NCBI RefSeq assembly: GCF_023896955.1
Contig: NZ_JAMHIW010000025.1
Location: 1 to 58,675 of the forward strand
DNA length: 58,675 nucleotides
From: Micromonospora sp. RHAY321
Lineage (GTDB): Bacteria > Actinomycetota > Actinomycetes > Mycobacteriales > Micromonosporaceae
Reading direction: 5' to 3'
The notes beneath the pieces are model-generated. The model made no database searches. It saw nothing but the letters and a program-made list of their open reading frames with translations, and was not told the origin of the DNA. Both the position numbers and the translations under genes were made by a program. Positions 1 through 8,292 of the stretch are shown piece by piece; the first letter of the stretch is position 1, and every line of letters begins with the position of its first letter.

Positions 1-156
1 ACCACCCCCGAAGCCCGATTGTCAGCAACTTCACCACCCCCCACCAGCAAACTCCCACCCAGACCCCACCCCCGACCCACCCCGACCCCCCCCGGTGATC
101 ATGAAGTTATTGCCATGACACGCCGGCGAGAGCGGCAACAACTTCATGATCACCGG
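1..156. repeat. Dispersed intergenic block, copy 1
   Basis: This stretch is almost identical to positions 7170-7325: a segment starting accacccccgaagcccgatt, then a C-rich run, then a long hairpin. The only differences are small changes in the C-rich run, the hairpin loop and one inserted base in the second hairpin arm. Copy 2 lies between the end of one minus-strand gene and the start of the next. By analogy a minus-strand gene may begin just left of position 1, but that is not visible. No coding gene is supported in 1-190. Confidence 0.85.
92..156 (-). terminator. Long hairpin downstream of the PucR gene
   Basis: Arms at 92-114 and 134-156 pair over 23 positions with one mismatch, around a 19-base loop. 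Each arm carries TGATCATGAAGTT or its complement. It lies 35 bases past the stop of the minus-strand regulator gene. There is no U-tract, so termination is inferred from position and stem strength only. Confidence 0.55.
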
Positions 157-190
157 GGAAGGCGGGCCGGCGGGCCGGCGCGCGGGGGCG

Positions 191-1945
191 TCAGGGGGTG
201 CGGACGGCGTCGAGGGCCAGTAGGGCCACGTGGAGGGAGAGGGAGGCTTCGACGGAGTCGAGGTCGACGTCGAGGATGCGGGCGATGCGGGCCAGGCGCT
301 CGTAGAAGGCCGGCCGGGACAGGTGGGCGGCGGCGGCGCCGGCGGACTTGTTGCGACCCTGCTCCAGGTACGCGCGCAGGGTGTCGAGCAGCCGCTCCCG
401 GGGGTGCCGGGCGTCGTACTCCAGCAGCGCCCCGAGTTCGCGCTCCACGAAGGTCTGCAGGCGGGGCTCGTCGCGCAGCAGATGCAGCAGGCCGGCGAGA
501 CCCACGTGCGGCAGCCGGAAGATCGGCAGGTCACGGCGGTCACGGCGAGCCGCCTCGGCGATCTGCCGGGCCTCGACCAGCGACCGCCGGGCCTCCCGCA
601 GGCCGCCCACCCCGGAACCGGCGGCCACGATCACCCCGCCCGTCGACCGGCCACCACCGTCGGCCAGCACCCGGGACGTGTCAGCGCCGGACGTGGCCCG
701 GGACGCGCCGGCGTCGAGGCGTACCCGACGCAGCGCGGCGGCGAACGCGGACAAGGCGCGGTCCTCGGCGGCCGCCTCCGGCAGGGCCAGCAGCACGCCC
801 ACCGAGTGGTCGTCGACGGCGCTGGTCAGCCCGGTCAGCTTCGCCTCCCGCAGCGCCTGGCCGACCGCCTCGGACAGGTCCCGCAGCCGGGCCGGGCCGG
901 CCTCCGGGCCGCCCTCCCCGGCCGGGTCGTCGGCTCGGTGCCGGACCATCACGCCGACCAGGTGCCGCCGGTCGAGCACCACGCCGAGTGCCTTGGCCCG
1001 CAGCGCCACCTCGTCCACCGGACGGGAGTGGTCGAGCAGCGCCGTGAGCAGGGTGCGGTGGATCTGCCGTTCCAGCCCTTCGGCGTCGCGGCGGATCAGC
1101 CGGCCCAGCGCGAGGGTGGACGCGGCGCGCTCGATCAGGATGGTGAGGCGGGTCGGCGGCCCGTCGCCGGGGCGCGGACCGGGTCCCGCCGGATCGGTGC
1201 CGCGCCGGGTCGGCAGTTCCCCGCCGGCGGGCCAGCGCAGCAGCAGCCGCCCCCAGTCCTGCCCCCGGGCGCCGACGACCGTCACCAGCCATCCGCTGTC
1301 CGGGTCGTACGCGGTCCGCCCGGCCGGCCGGATCCGCCGGGAGTGCTGCTCCCAGCCGTCCAGCAGCAGCTCGGCACTCTCCCCCGCCGGGTCGTACCCG
1401 AGCACCTGGCGGGACAGGTTCTCCAGCACCACCGGGCAACCGGACAGCTCGGCGGCCTGCCGGATCACCTCGGTGGCGTCGGCGCCCTCGACGGAGAGGT
1501 CGGTGAACCGCTGGTGGATCTCCTCGGTGGCACGCAGTTCGGTGAGCTGCGCGTCGACGATCAACGCGTGCACCGCCTCGGTGATCCGTACGAACGGGGT
1601 GGCCCGGCGCAGCTCCACCAGGGGCAGGCCGCGCCGTTCCGCGGCGGCGGCCATCACGCGGGGCACCCCGCTGACGTACCGGCGGCCCAACTCGACGACG
1701 AGACCGGAGACGCCGACGTCGGCGAGGTCCCCGATGAACGCGCGCAGCCCCGCGTCGTCGCCGGGGAGCCCGATGCCGGTGGTGAGCACCAGCTCGCCGC
1801 CGCCGAGCAGGGTCGCGATGTCCGGCACCTCGGCGACGTGCACCCAGCGGACCGGACGGTCCAGCCCGGCGTCCCCGGCGACCACGCGCGGCGCGCCGTG
1901 GCGGACCGGGTCCAGGGCGAGGACCTCACGGACGGTAGGGAACAC
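191..1945 (-). CDS. PucR-family transcriptional regulator
   Basis: This 584-residue protein has the two end domains of PucR regulators. The N-terminal purine-catabolism-regulator domain covers about residues 3-120, beginning FPTVREVLAL. The last 60 residues form the PucR-type helix-turn-helix (LLDTLRAYLEQGRNKSAGAA...). The middle third is a variable sensor or GGDEF-like region. I chose GTG 1945 because it gives the family's usual N-terminus and sits exactly 7 bases after a TAGCGT -10 box, so the mRNA is probably leaderless. In-frame upstream starts exist at 2008 (GTG) and 1984 (ATG). PucR proteins often activate nitrogen or purine catabolism or neighbouring genes, but no catabolic partner is visible here, so the target is unknown. 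The hairpin at 92-156 lies downstream. Confidence 0.88.
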   Translation of the reverse strand: MFPTVREVLALDPVRHGAPRVVAGDAGLDRPVRWVHVAEVPDIATLLGGGELVLTTGIGLPGDDAGLRAFIGDLADVGVSGLVVELGRRYVSGVPRVMAAAAERRGLPLVELRRATPFVRITEAVHALIVDAQLTELRATEEIHQRFTDLSVEGADATEVIRQAAELSGCPVVLENLSRQVLGYDPAGESAELLLDGWEQHSRRIRPAGRTAYDPDSGWLVTVVGARGQDWGRLLLRWPAGGELPTRRGTDPAGPGPRPGDGPPTRLTILIERAASTLALGRLIRRDAEGLERQIHRTLLTALLDHSRPVDEVALRAKALGVVLDRRHLVGVMVRHRADDPAGEGGPEAGPARLRDLSEAVGQALREAKLTGLTSAVDDHSVGVLLALPEAAAEDRALSAFAAALRRVRLDAGASRATSGADTSRVLADGGGRSTGGVIVAAGSGVGGLREARRSLVEARQIAEAARRDRRDLPIFRLPHVGLAGLLHLLRDEPRLQTFVERELGALLEYDARHPRERLLDTLRAYLEQGRNKSAGAAAAHLSRPAFYERLARIARILDVDLDSVEASLSLHVALLALDAVRTP

Positions 1946-1952
1946 GGCCGTC

Positions 1953-1958
1953 ACGCTA
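1953..1958 (-). promoter_or_regulatory. -10 box, leaderless promoter of pucR-like gene
   Basis: TAGCGT on the minus strand fits the actinobacterial TANNNT -10 pattern and is followed by 7 bases and then the GTG start at 1945. The same hexamer and spacing precede the DUF3097 gene at 12156. No clear -35 is seen. Confidence 0.55.
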
Positions 1959-2033
1959 CCGTCCGTGACGCCGGATCTCGACATCCCGCCGTCGGTGCCG
2001 GCGATCACCGGCGACCGGACGCGGTGTCCGCCC

Positions 2034-2843
2034 TCACATCGGGTCGTCGCGGCTCAGTTCCCAGCAGGCCACGGCGGTGGCGGCGGCCACGTTGAGCGAG
2101 TCGACGCCGCGGCGCATCGGGATCACCACCCGCACGTCGCTGGCGTCCATCGCCGCTCGGGTCAGCCCGGCGCCCTCGGCGCCGAGCAGCAGCGCCGAAC
2201 GGGCCCGCTGGGCGGCGTCGAGGCGTTGGATCGGCACCGCGTCCGGTGCCGGGGTCATCGCCAGCACGGTGAACCCGGCCGCCCGGACCTCGGCGAGCGC
2301 GTCCGGCCAGGGGTCCAGCTTCGCGTACGGCACGGCGAAGACCTCCCCCATGCTGACCCGGACGCTGCGCCGGTAGAGCGGGTCGGCGCAGCTCGGCGAG
2401 AGCAGCACCGCATCCACCCCGAGCGCCGCCACCGCCCGGAAGATCGCGCCGAGGTTGGTGTGGTTGTTGACGTCCTCCAGGATCACCACCCGGCGCGCGG
2501 TGGCGAGCACCTCCGCCGCCGTCGGCAGCGGCCGGCGGTGGAACGACGCCAGCACCCCCCGGTGTACGTGGAAGCCGGTGGCCCGCTGCAGCACGTCCTG
2601 CGTCGCCGCGTAGACCGGCGCGTCGCCGGTGTCCAGGTCGGCGAGCTGGTCGATGCGCTTGGCGTCCACCAGGTACGACCGGGCCGGGTAGCCGGCACGC
2701 AGCGCCCGGCGCAGCACCAGCTCCCCCTCGGCGATGAACAGGCCGTGCGGCGGTTCCCAGCGGGTGCGCAGCTCGACGTCGGTGAGCGCGCGGTAGTCGG
2801 CGATCCGGTCGTCGTCGGGGTCGGTGATCTGGTGGACGGGCAC
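2034..2843 (-). CDS. SpoU/TrmH-family RNA 2'-O-methyltransferase
   Basis: The 269-residue protein has an N-terminal substrate-binding part (ELRTRWEPPHGLFIAEGELV) and a C-terminal SPOUT methyltransferase domain. The three SPOUT motifs are visible: EDVNNHTNLGAIFRAVAALG, LLLGAEGAGL and VIPMRRGVDSLNVAAATAVA. The family transfers methyl from S-adenosylmethionine to a ribose 2'-OH of rRNA or tRNA through a trefoil-knot fold. The target base cannot be told from sequence. The reading frame is open further upstream, but GTG 2843 starts the conserved part and lies 6 bases after a CAGAAT -10-like box, so a leaderless start is likely. It is transcribed away from the TPP-enzyme gene. Confidence 0.9.
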   Translation of the reverse strand: MPVHQITDPDDDRIADYRALTDVELRTRWEPPHGLFIAEGELVLRRALRAGYPARSYLVDAKRIDQLADLDTGDAPVYAATQDVLQRATGFHVHRGVLASFHRRPLPTAAEVLATARRVVILEDVNNHTNLGAIFRAVAALGVDAVLLSPSCADPLYRRSVRVSMGEVFAVPYAKLDPWPDALAEVRAAGFTVLAMTPAPDAVPIQRLDAAQRARSALLLGAEGAGLTRAAMDASDVRVVIPMRRGVDSLNVAAATAVACWELSRDDPM

Positions 2844-2849
2844 CCGACG

Positions 2850-2855
2850 ATTCTG
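2850..2855 (-). promoter_or_regulatory. -10-like box of the SpoU methyltransferase gene
   Basis: CAGAAT on the minus strand lies 6 bases before the GTG start at 2843. It matches TANNNT except at the first base. The call rests mainly on the same arrangement at other genes in the window. Confidence 0.4.
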
Positions 2856-2973
2856 CCGGACGCCGGGCTGGGCGTTCCGGGGCCGGTCGATCCCACACCG
2901 CGCGGGGCGTTTTGTCCGGAAAGTAAGGGGAATGGCGGGCGGCGTAACGGACCCGACGGGAAGGACCAGCCAG

Positions 2974-4821
2974 GTGAGCCCAGACCACAACGTGCCGGGC
3001 GAACCGCTCGCCCTGCCCAAACACCCGACCGTCGCGGACCACATCGTCGCCCGCCTGTTCAGCTGGGGCGTGCACCGGTACTTCGGCTACCCGGGCGACG
3101 GCATCAACGGCCTCACCTCCGCACTGCAACGCACCAACGAGCGCGCCCAGTTCATCCAGGTGCGACACGAGGAGACCGCCGGCTTCGCCGCCTCCGCGCA
3201 CGTCAAGTACGGCGGTGGTCCGCTGGGGTGCGCGTTGGTGACCAGCGGGCCGGGCGCCATCCACCTGCTCAACGGCCTGTACGACGCCAAGCTCGACCAC
3301 CAGCCGGTGATCGCCCTGGTCGGCAACACCGCGGTCACCGCCGAGGGCGGCGGCTACTACCAGGAGGTCGACCTGCTGGCCCTCTACAAGGACGTCGCCG
3401 CGGCGTTCCTGGCCCAGCTCGACCACCCGGCGCAGGTCCGCCACCTGGTCGACCGGGCCTGCCGCACGGCGCTGGCCCGGCGCACGGTCACCGCACTGAT
3501 CCTCCCGCTCGACATCCAGGACGAGCCGGCCGTCCCCGACCCGCCGCATGCGCACGGCTACTACCACACCAGCAACGTGCCGAGCAGCTCCACGACCGTG
3601 CCGCCGGAGGCGGACCTGCGCCGTGCCGCCGAGGTGCTGCGCAGCGGGCAGCGGGTGGCGATGCTGGTGGGGCAGGGCGCGCTCGGGGCCCAGGACGAGG
3701 TCCGCGAGATCGCCCAGCGGCTCGGCGCGGGGGTGGCCACCGCGCTGCTCGGCTTCGCCGCCGTGGACCACCGGGAGCCGTGGGTGACCGGCGCGATCGG
3801 GCTGCTCGGCACCCGACCGAGCTGGCAGCTGATGAGCGGCTGCGATCGGCTGCTGATCGTGGGCAGCAACATGCCGTACTCGGAGTTCTACCCGCCGCAG
3901 GGGCAGGCCCGCGCGGTGCAGATCGACGTGGACGGCACCCAGCTCGGGCTGCGCTACCCGACCGAGGTGAACCTGACCGGCGACGCCGGCCCGACGCTGC
4001 GGGCGTTGCTGCGCGAGCTGGGCCCCGGTCCCGGTCCGACCGAATGGCGGGCGGAGATCGCCGAGGCCACCTCGGAGTGGCGCCGGGTGCAGCGCGACCT
4101 GGCCGACCAGACCGCCGACCCGGTCAACCCGCAGCTGCTGTTCACCACGCTCAACGAGCGGCTCCCCGACGACGCGATGATCGCCGTGGACTGCGGCACC
4201 GCGACCGCCTGGTACGCCCGGCACGTGCAGGTCCGCCCCGGGATGCTGGCCAGCCTCTCCGGCACCCTGCTGTCGATGGGCGGCGCCATGCCGTACTCGC
4301 TCAGCGCCAAGTTCGCCCACCCGGACCGGCCCCTCGTCGCGCTGATCGGCGACGGCGCCATGCAGATGAACGGCGTGAACGAGCTGATCACGGTGGCCAA
4401 GTACTGGCGGAGCTGGACCGACCCACGGTTCGTGGTGCTGGTGCTCAACAACCGGGACCTGGCGTTCGTCAGCTGGGAGCAGCGTTCCAGCGAGGGGACG
4501 CCGATGTTCCCGGACAGCCAGCAGCTGCCGGACATCGGCTACCACCAGTGGGCGCAGGTGCTCGGGCTGCACGGTGAGCTGGTCGACTCACCGGAGCAGG
4601 TGCCGGGCGTCTGGGACCGGGCGCTCGCCGCCGACCGGCCGGTCGTCATCAACGCGCTGGTCGACCCGGCCGAGCTGATGCTGCCGCCGCACTTCACCGC
4701 CGAGCAGGCACGCAAGACCGCTGCGGCGGTGCTGCGCGGCGACACCGACTGGGCGGGCATCATCCGCCGCGGCCTACCTGCCACCGTCGCCAGCTACCGC
4801 CCCCGCCGCCGCAAGCCCTAA
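2974..4821 (+). CDS. Thiamine pyrophosphate-dependent enzyme, pyruvate oxidase/acetolactate synthase-like
   Basis: The 615-residue protein has the three-domain layout of the pyruvate oxidase, pyruvate:quinone dehydrogenase and acetolactate synthase family. The N-terminal pyrimidine-binding domain holds the catalytic glutamate in RHEETAGF (Glu66). A central Rossmann-like domain follows. The C-terminal pyrophosphate-binding domain has GDG at 459-461 and NN at 492-493. The sequence most resembles actinobacterial 'TPP-requiring' enzymes of the PoxB/YdaP type, which decarboxylate a 2-keto acid such as pyruvate. The exact substrate is inference. GTG 2974 was chosen because AAGGA at 2961-2965 gives good spacing; ATG 2932 is possible but its purine run almost touches the start. 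It stands alone and converges on the penicillin-binding protein gene. Confidence 0.85.
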   Translation: MSPDHNVPGEPLALPKHPTVADHIVARLFSWGVHRYFGYPGDGINGLTSALQRTNERAQFIQVRHEETAGFAASAHVKYGGGPLGCALVTSGPGAIHLLNGLYDAKLDHQPVIALVGNTAVTAEGGGYYQEVDLLALYKDVAAAFLAQLDHPAQVRHLVDRACRTALARRTVTALILPLDIQDEPAVPDPPHAHGYYHTSNVPSSSTTVPPEADLRRAAEVLRSGQRVAMLVGQGALGAQDEVREIAQRLGAGVATALLGFAAVDHREPWVTGAIGLLGTRPSWQLMSGCDRLLIVGSNMPYSEFYPPQGQARAVQIDVDGTQLGLRYPTEVNLTGDAGPTLRALLRELGPGPGPTEWRAEIAEATSEWRRVQRDLADQTADPVNPQLLFTTLNERLPDDAMIAVDCGTATAWYARHVQVRPGMLASLSGTLLSMGGAMPYSLSAKFAHPDRPLVALIGDGAMQMNGVNELITVAKYWRSWTDPRFVVLVLNNRDLAFVSWEQRSSEGTPMFPDSQQLPDIGYHQWAQVLGLHGELVDSPEQVPGVWDRALAADRPVVINALVDPAELMLPPHFTAEQARKTAAAVLRGDTDWAGIIRRGLPATVASYRPRRRKP

Positions 4822-4848
4822 CCCGAGCCACGCGCCGCCCGCCGCACT

Positions 4849-4923
4849 CCGCGATCTTGCACTTTCTGACTCGACAGAAGGAGCAAATGGTGCGAGTCGG
4901 CGACCGAAAGTGCAAGATCGCGG
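4849..4923. terminator. Long hairpin between convergent genes
   Basis: Perfect 18-bp arms at 4849-4866 and 4906-4923 read CCGCGATCTTGCACTTTC and its complement. The 39-base loop holds a second stem, GACTCG at 4868-4873 with CGAGTC at 4893-4898. It is a diverged copy of the hairpin at 29667-29746, including loop sequence. It sits between two convergent stops and could end transcription from both sides. Confidence 0.6.
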
Positions 4924-4934
4924 GGTACGAGGGG

Positions 4935-7136
4935 TCAGCCTCGGCGGTTGAGCCAGCGTTCGAAGGCCGAGCGGGGGTCGTCCTGGGTGGTGGGCCGGCG
5001 GTCCGGGACGACCGGGGCGCGCTCGACCGGGCGGCGGGGTTCGCCGGCCAGTTCGCGGCTGGGCGCCTCGAACGCCTTCTCCGGCTGGCCCTTGACGGCG
5101 GTGGCGATGACCCGGGCGACCGCGTCGATCACCTTGGCCTGCACCGCGGAGCCCACCGAGTCGGTCGGGTCGTCGGGGTTGGCGGCGATGCCGGCGACCG
5201 CGACCTGCGGGGTGAAGCCGACGAAGGTCTCCGTGGAGTTCTGCTCCGAGCTGCCCGTCTTGCCGGCCACCGGGCGGCCGTCGAGGATGTCGTTCACCCC
5301 GGTGGCGGTGCCGCCGTTGCACTGCCCGTACGGCGACTGCTGGCCGACCGGGCAGCGGGCGGCGTCGGTCGCGGCACGGGCCACGTCGGCGTCCAGCACC
5401 CGCTTGCAGGACGGCTGCCCGACCGGCACCCGCTGACCCTTCGCGTCGGTCACCGACACCACCGGCACCGGCGCGCAGTAGGTGCCCTCGGCGGCCACCG
5501 TGGCGTACGCGTTGGCCAGGTCCAGCGGGGTGGTGGCGGCCACGCCGAGAGTGAACGAACCCCAGTTGGCGGCGTCGTTCCTGGCGAAGGCCGCGTCGGC
5601 GTCGGCGCGGAAGGTGATGCCGAGCCGCTGCGCCATCTCCACCACCTTGTCCTGGCCGACCTGCTCGGCCAGCCAGACGAAGTAGGTGTTCACCGAACGG
5701 CCGAAGCCGTCCCACATCATCCGGTACCCGTCCATCCAGTCCGGGTTGGCGTTCGCCGGGCACCAGCGGCCGTCACAGCTGCCAGGGCCCTCGGCGGCGT
5801 ACCGGGTGGGCAGCTTGGCGGGTGCGTCGAAGCCGGTGGAGAGGGTACGGCCCGACTCCAGCGCCGCGAGCATCGTGAACAGCTTGAACGTCGAGCCGGC
5901 CTGGTAGCCGTCGACGCTGGCCCCGCCGGAGATCAGCGGGTTGACGGTGTTCGGGTAGTTGGCCTGCCCGTTGGGGTTGTCGGCGAGGCTGTAGTGCCGG
6001 TTGACCGCCATCGCCAGCACCTGCCCGGTGCCCGGCTGCACGGCCGCGATCGGCAGGGCGCGCTTGTTGTCGTACCCGTAGACCTTGGTGGCCTGCTGCT
6101 GCGCGGTGGCCTGGACCTGCGGGTCCAGCGAGGTGATCACGGTGTAGCCGCCCGAGCGCAGGGCCTGCTCGCGCTCCGGCACGGTGGCCCCGAACGCCGG
6201 CTGGGCCACCCACCAGCGGCGCAGGTAGTCGCAGAAGTAACCCCAGTCGTCGTGGCCCTGGGCCACGGCGGTGCAGCCGTTGGGCTGCGCGGTGGGGTGC
6301 AGGGTCAGCGGCTCCGCCTTCGCCTGGGCGGCCTGCGCGGCGGTGATCGCCCCGGTGTCGGCCATCGAGTCCAGCACGTACGACCGGCGGGCCAGCGCGT
6401 CGTCCTTGTTGCCGTCGATCGGGCTGTACGCGTCCGGGGACTGCACCAGGCCGGCGAGCAGGGCCGACTCGGCGAGCGTGAGCTGTGCCGGTGGCTTGCC
6501 GAAGTAGCGCTGGCTGGCCGCCGCGATCCCGTACGCGCCGGAACCGAAGTAGGCGATGTTCAGGTACCGGTTGAGGATCTCGTCCTTGCCGAGGCTCTGC
6601 TCCAGCGCGCCCGCGTACCGGATCTCCTGGATCTTGCGGCCCATGGTGGGGTCGGTGGCGGCGGCGCGTTCCTCGGCGGTGCGGGTGGGGTCGGTCTTGA
6701 GCACGTTACGGACGTACTGCATGGTCAGCGTCGAGCCGCCCTGCTCGGTGCCGCCGCCCTTGACGTTGGCCACCAGCGCACGGGCCAGCCCGCGCAGGTC
6801 GGCGCCGCCGTGCGAGTAGAACCGCCGGTCCTCGGCCGCCACGATCGCCTGCCGCATCACCGGTGCGATGTCCGCGAGCGGCACGTCGGTGCGGTTCACG
6901 TCGTAGAACGTCGTGATCAGCGTCTTGCCGTCATTCGCGTACAGGTAGGAGCGCTGCGGGGTGGCGGGGGTGCGCAGCGCGTCGGGCAACGCGGCGTACG
7001 AGCCGATCGCGGAACGGGCGGCGAACCCGAGCAGCAGGTTGCCCGGCAGCGCGGCGACTGCCAGGGCGAGCCCGGCCAGCAAGCCGGCGAGCAGCACGGT
7101 GAACAGCCGCGACAGCGGCGAGCGGGGGGCGGCCAT
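4935..7136 (-). CDS. Class A penicillin-binding protein (transglycosylase/transpeptidase)
   Basis: This bifunctional wall synthase polymerises lipid II and cross-links peptides outside the membrane. One N-terminal transmembrane helix (about residues 11-38) anchors it. The GT51 domain shows EDRRFYSHGG (Glu102) and GGSTLTMQYVRN. The transpeptidase domain shows STFK (Ser415), SVN (481-483) and KTGSS (626-628), so all catalytic motifs are intact. The tail is short and basic, with no PASTA domain. The start is uncertain. ATG 7136 gives 733 residues. An in-frame TTG at 7166, preceded by GGGGGTGG, would add 10. The duplicated block and hairpin lie directly upstream, so its promoter must be inside or next to the repeat. 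Confidence 0.93.
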   Translation of the reverse strand: MAAPRSPLSRLFTVLLAGLLAGLALAVAALPGNLLLGFAARSAIGSYAALPDALRTPATPQRSYLYANDGKTLITTFYDVNRTDVPLADIAPVMRQAIVAAEDRRFYSHGGADLRGLARALVANVKGGGTEQGGSTLTMQYVRNVLKTDPTRTAEERAAATDPTMGRKIQEIRYAGALEQSLGKDEILNRYLNIAYFGSGAYGIAAASQRYFGKPPAQLTLAESALLAGLVQSPDAYSPIDGNKDDALARRSYVLDSMADTGAITAAQAAQAKAEPLTLHPTAQPNGCTAVAQGHDDWGYFCDYLRRWWVAQPAFGATVPEREQALRSGGYTVITSLDPQVQATAQQQATKVYGYDNKRALPIAAVQPGTGQVLAMAVNRHYSLADNPNGQANYPNTVNPLISGGASVDGYQAGSTFKLFTMLAALESGRTLSTGFDAPAKLPTRYAAEGPGSCDGRWCPANANPDWMDGYRMMWDGFGRSVNTYFVWLAEQVGQDKVVEMAQRLGITFRADADAAFARNDAANWGSFTLGVAATTPLDLANAYATVAAEGTYCAPVPVVSVTDAKGQRVPVGQPSCKRVLDADVARAATDAARCPVGQQSPYGQCNGGTATGVNDILDGRPVAGKTGSSEQNSTETFVGFTPQVAVAGIAANPDDPTDSVGSAVQAKVIDAVARVIATAVKGQPEKAFEAPSRELAGEPRRPVERAPVVPDRRPTTQDDPRSAFERWLNRRG

Positions 7137-7169
7137 GTTCCCCAGGATTGCCACGAAAGCCGCCAACCG

Positions 7170-7325
7170 ACCACCCCCGAAGCCCGATTGTCAGCAACTT
7201 CACCACCCCCCACCAGCAAACTCCCACCCAGACCCCACCCCGACCCACCCCGACCCACCCCGGTGATCATGAAGTTATTGCCACGACGCGCCGTCGCGGA
7301 GGGCAACAACTTCATGATCGACCGG
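7170..7325. repeat. Dispersed intergenic block, copy 2, with long hairpin
   Basis: It repeats positions 1-156. The hairpin arms are at 7260-7282 and 7302-7325, and the second arm carries one inserted G. It lies between the end of the membrane protein gene at 7374 and the start of the penicillin-binding protein gene, both on the minus strand. It could therefore serve both as terminator for the first and as promoter region for the second. A G-rich run of GGGTG units follows at 7322-7360. Confidence 0.85.
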
Positions 7326-7373
7326 GGTGGGGTGGGTGGGTGGGGTGGGTGGGTGGGGTGCGCCGGTGGTGGG

Positions 7374-8141
7374 TTAGGGGGTTGGGGTGGAGAGGCTGGC
7401 GCTGGCGGCGTCGCGGGCCGTTTCGCGGGGCATCAGGCGGCCGGAGCGGTAGCCGATGCCGATGCCGGCGATCAGGACGAAGATCGCGCCGAACGTCTGC
7501 AGCGAACCGATCAGGGCGCCGCCCAGACCGAGCAGCGGAGCGGCGATGATCAGCATGACCCCGTCGCCGAGGCTGAACGTGCCCGAGCGGGCCACCGCCC
7601 ACCCGGTGAGGAACCAACCCACGCTGTAGAAGGTCGCACCGACCAGGACCAGCGAACGCGCGGTGGTGCCGAACACCGGTGTCTGCTCGGCGAGCCCCGC
7701 GAACGGCAGCATCAGCACGGTGCCGGCGATGCTGACCAGCAGCCCGGCGGCGGCCACCCGGCGGCTGCGGGTCGCGGCGAGCAGCCCGGTGAGGGCCAGC
7801 AGCGCGAGCAGCCCGAGCCACACCGCGGCGACCCAACCGATCAGGTACGCGGCCCGACCGTCAGCCGGGTACGGGTCGTTGCCCACCCCGCCGTCACTGG
7901 CCATCGCCACCGCGCCGTAGAGGACGGCGTACGCGGGCAGAAGCCACACCGCCGCCCGTGCGAACCGGCGTATCGACCAGGCCCAACTGGCGTTCGTCGC
8001 CGGCCCCGCCGGGGTCGGTTCGCCCACGAACGGCAGTACGCCGAAGCCGCCGCCGCTGCGCCGGGAGCCCAGTGGGCCGGCCGGGTCGTGCGCGCCGGGC
8101 ACCGGGGCCGAGGACCACATCCGATTCGCCGGATCCTTCAT
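7374..8141 (-). CDS. Integral membrane protein of unknown function
   Basis: I do not recognise a named family. The 255-residue protein has a 55-residue soluble, glycine- and proline-rich N-terminus, then about six hydrophobic segments (for example AAVWLLPAYAVLYGAVAMA and LIGWVAAVWLGLLALLALTG), and a short polar C-terminus. ATG 8141 is preceded by GAGGTG at suitable distance. The protein resembles general actinobacterial membrane proteins with no catalytic motif. It lies between the SPFH/NfeD pair and the repeat block, all on the minus strand, but the 151-base gap to the SPFH gene suggests separate transcription. Confidence 0.75.
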   Translation of the reverse strand: MKDPANRMWSSAPVPGAHDPAGPLGSRRSGGGFGVLPFVGEPTPAGPATNASWAWSIRRFARAAVWLLPAYAVLYGAVAMASDGGVGNDPYPADGRAAYLIGWVAAVWLGLLALLALTGLLAATRSRRVAAAGLLVSIAGTVLMLPFAGLAEQTPVFGTTARSLVLVGATFYSVGWFLTGWAVARSGTFSLGDGVMLIIAAPLLGLGGALIGSLQTFGAIFVLIAGIGIGYRSGRLMPRETARDAASASLSTPTP

Positions 8142-8267
8142 GCGTCACCTCGCTCGTCCACGAGCGGTGCGGGACGCGCCGGGGCGCCCCGATTGCCTGG
8201 TCACCACCCGTCCTAGGACCGATCGTGGCAGGCGTCGGAGCGCCCCATGAGTCTTTCTCGTATTTAC

Positions 8268-8283
8268 CCGGCCGGACGGCCGG
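8268..8283 (-). terminator. Short GC-rich hairpin after the SPFH gene
   Basis: CCGGCCG at 8268-8274 pairs with CGGCCGG at 8277-8283. It lies just past the SPFH stop codon on the minus strand and has no U-tract, so it is a weak terminator candidate. I see nothing else in 8142-8292. Confidence 0.35.
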
Positions 8284-8292
8284 TGTACTGGA

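Noticed and set aside
348..4577. 1409-codon plus-strand open frame
   Set aside because: It runs antisense to PucR and the methyltransferase and out of frame across the TPP enzyme. Composition is Arg/Ser/Pro-rich with no domain, typical of high-G+C shadow frames.
4857..8216. 1119-codon plus-strand open frame
   Set aside because: It is antisense to the intact penicillin-binding protein and a membrane protein. It is Gly/Arg/Val-rich and has no recognisable fold.
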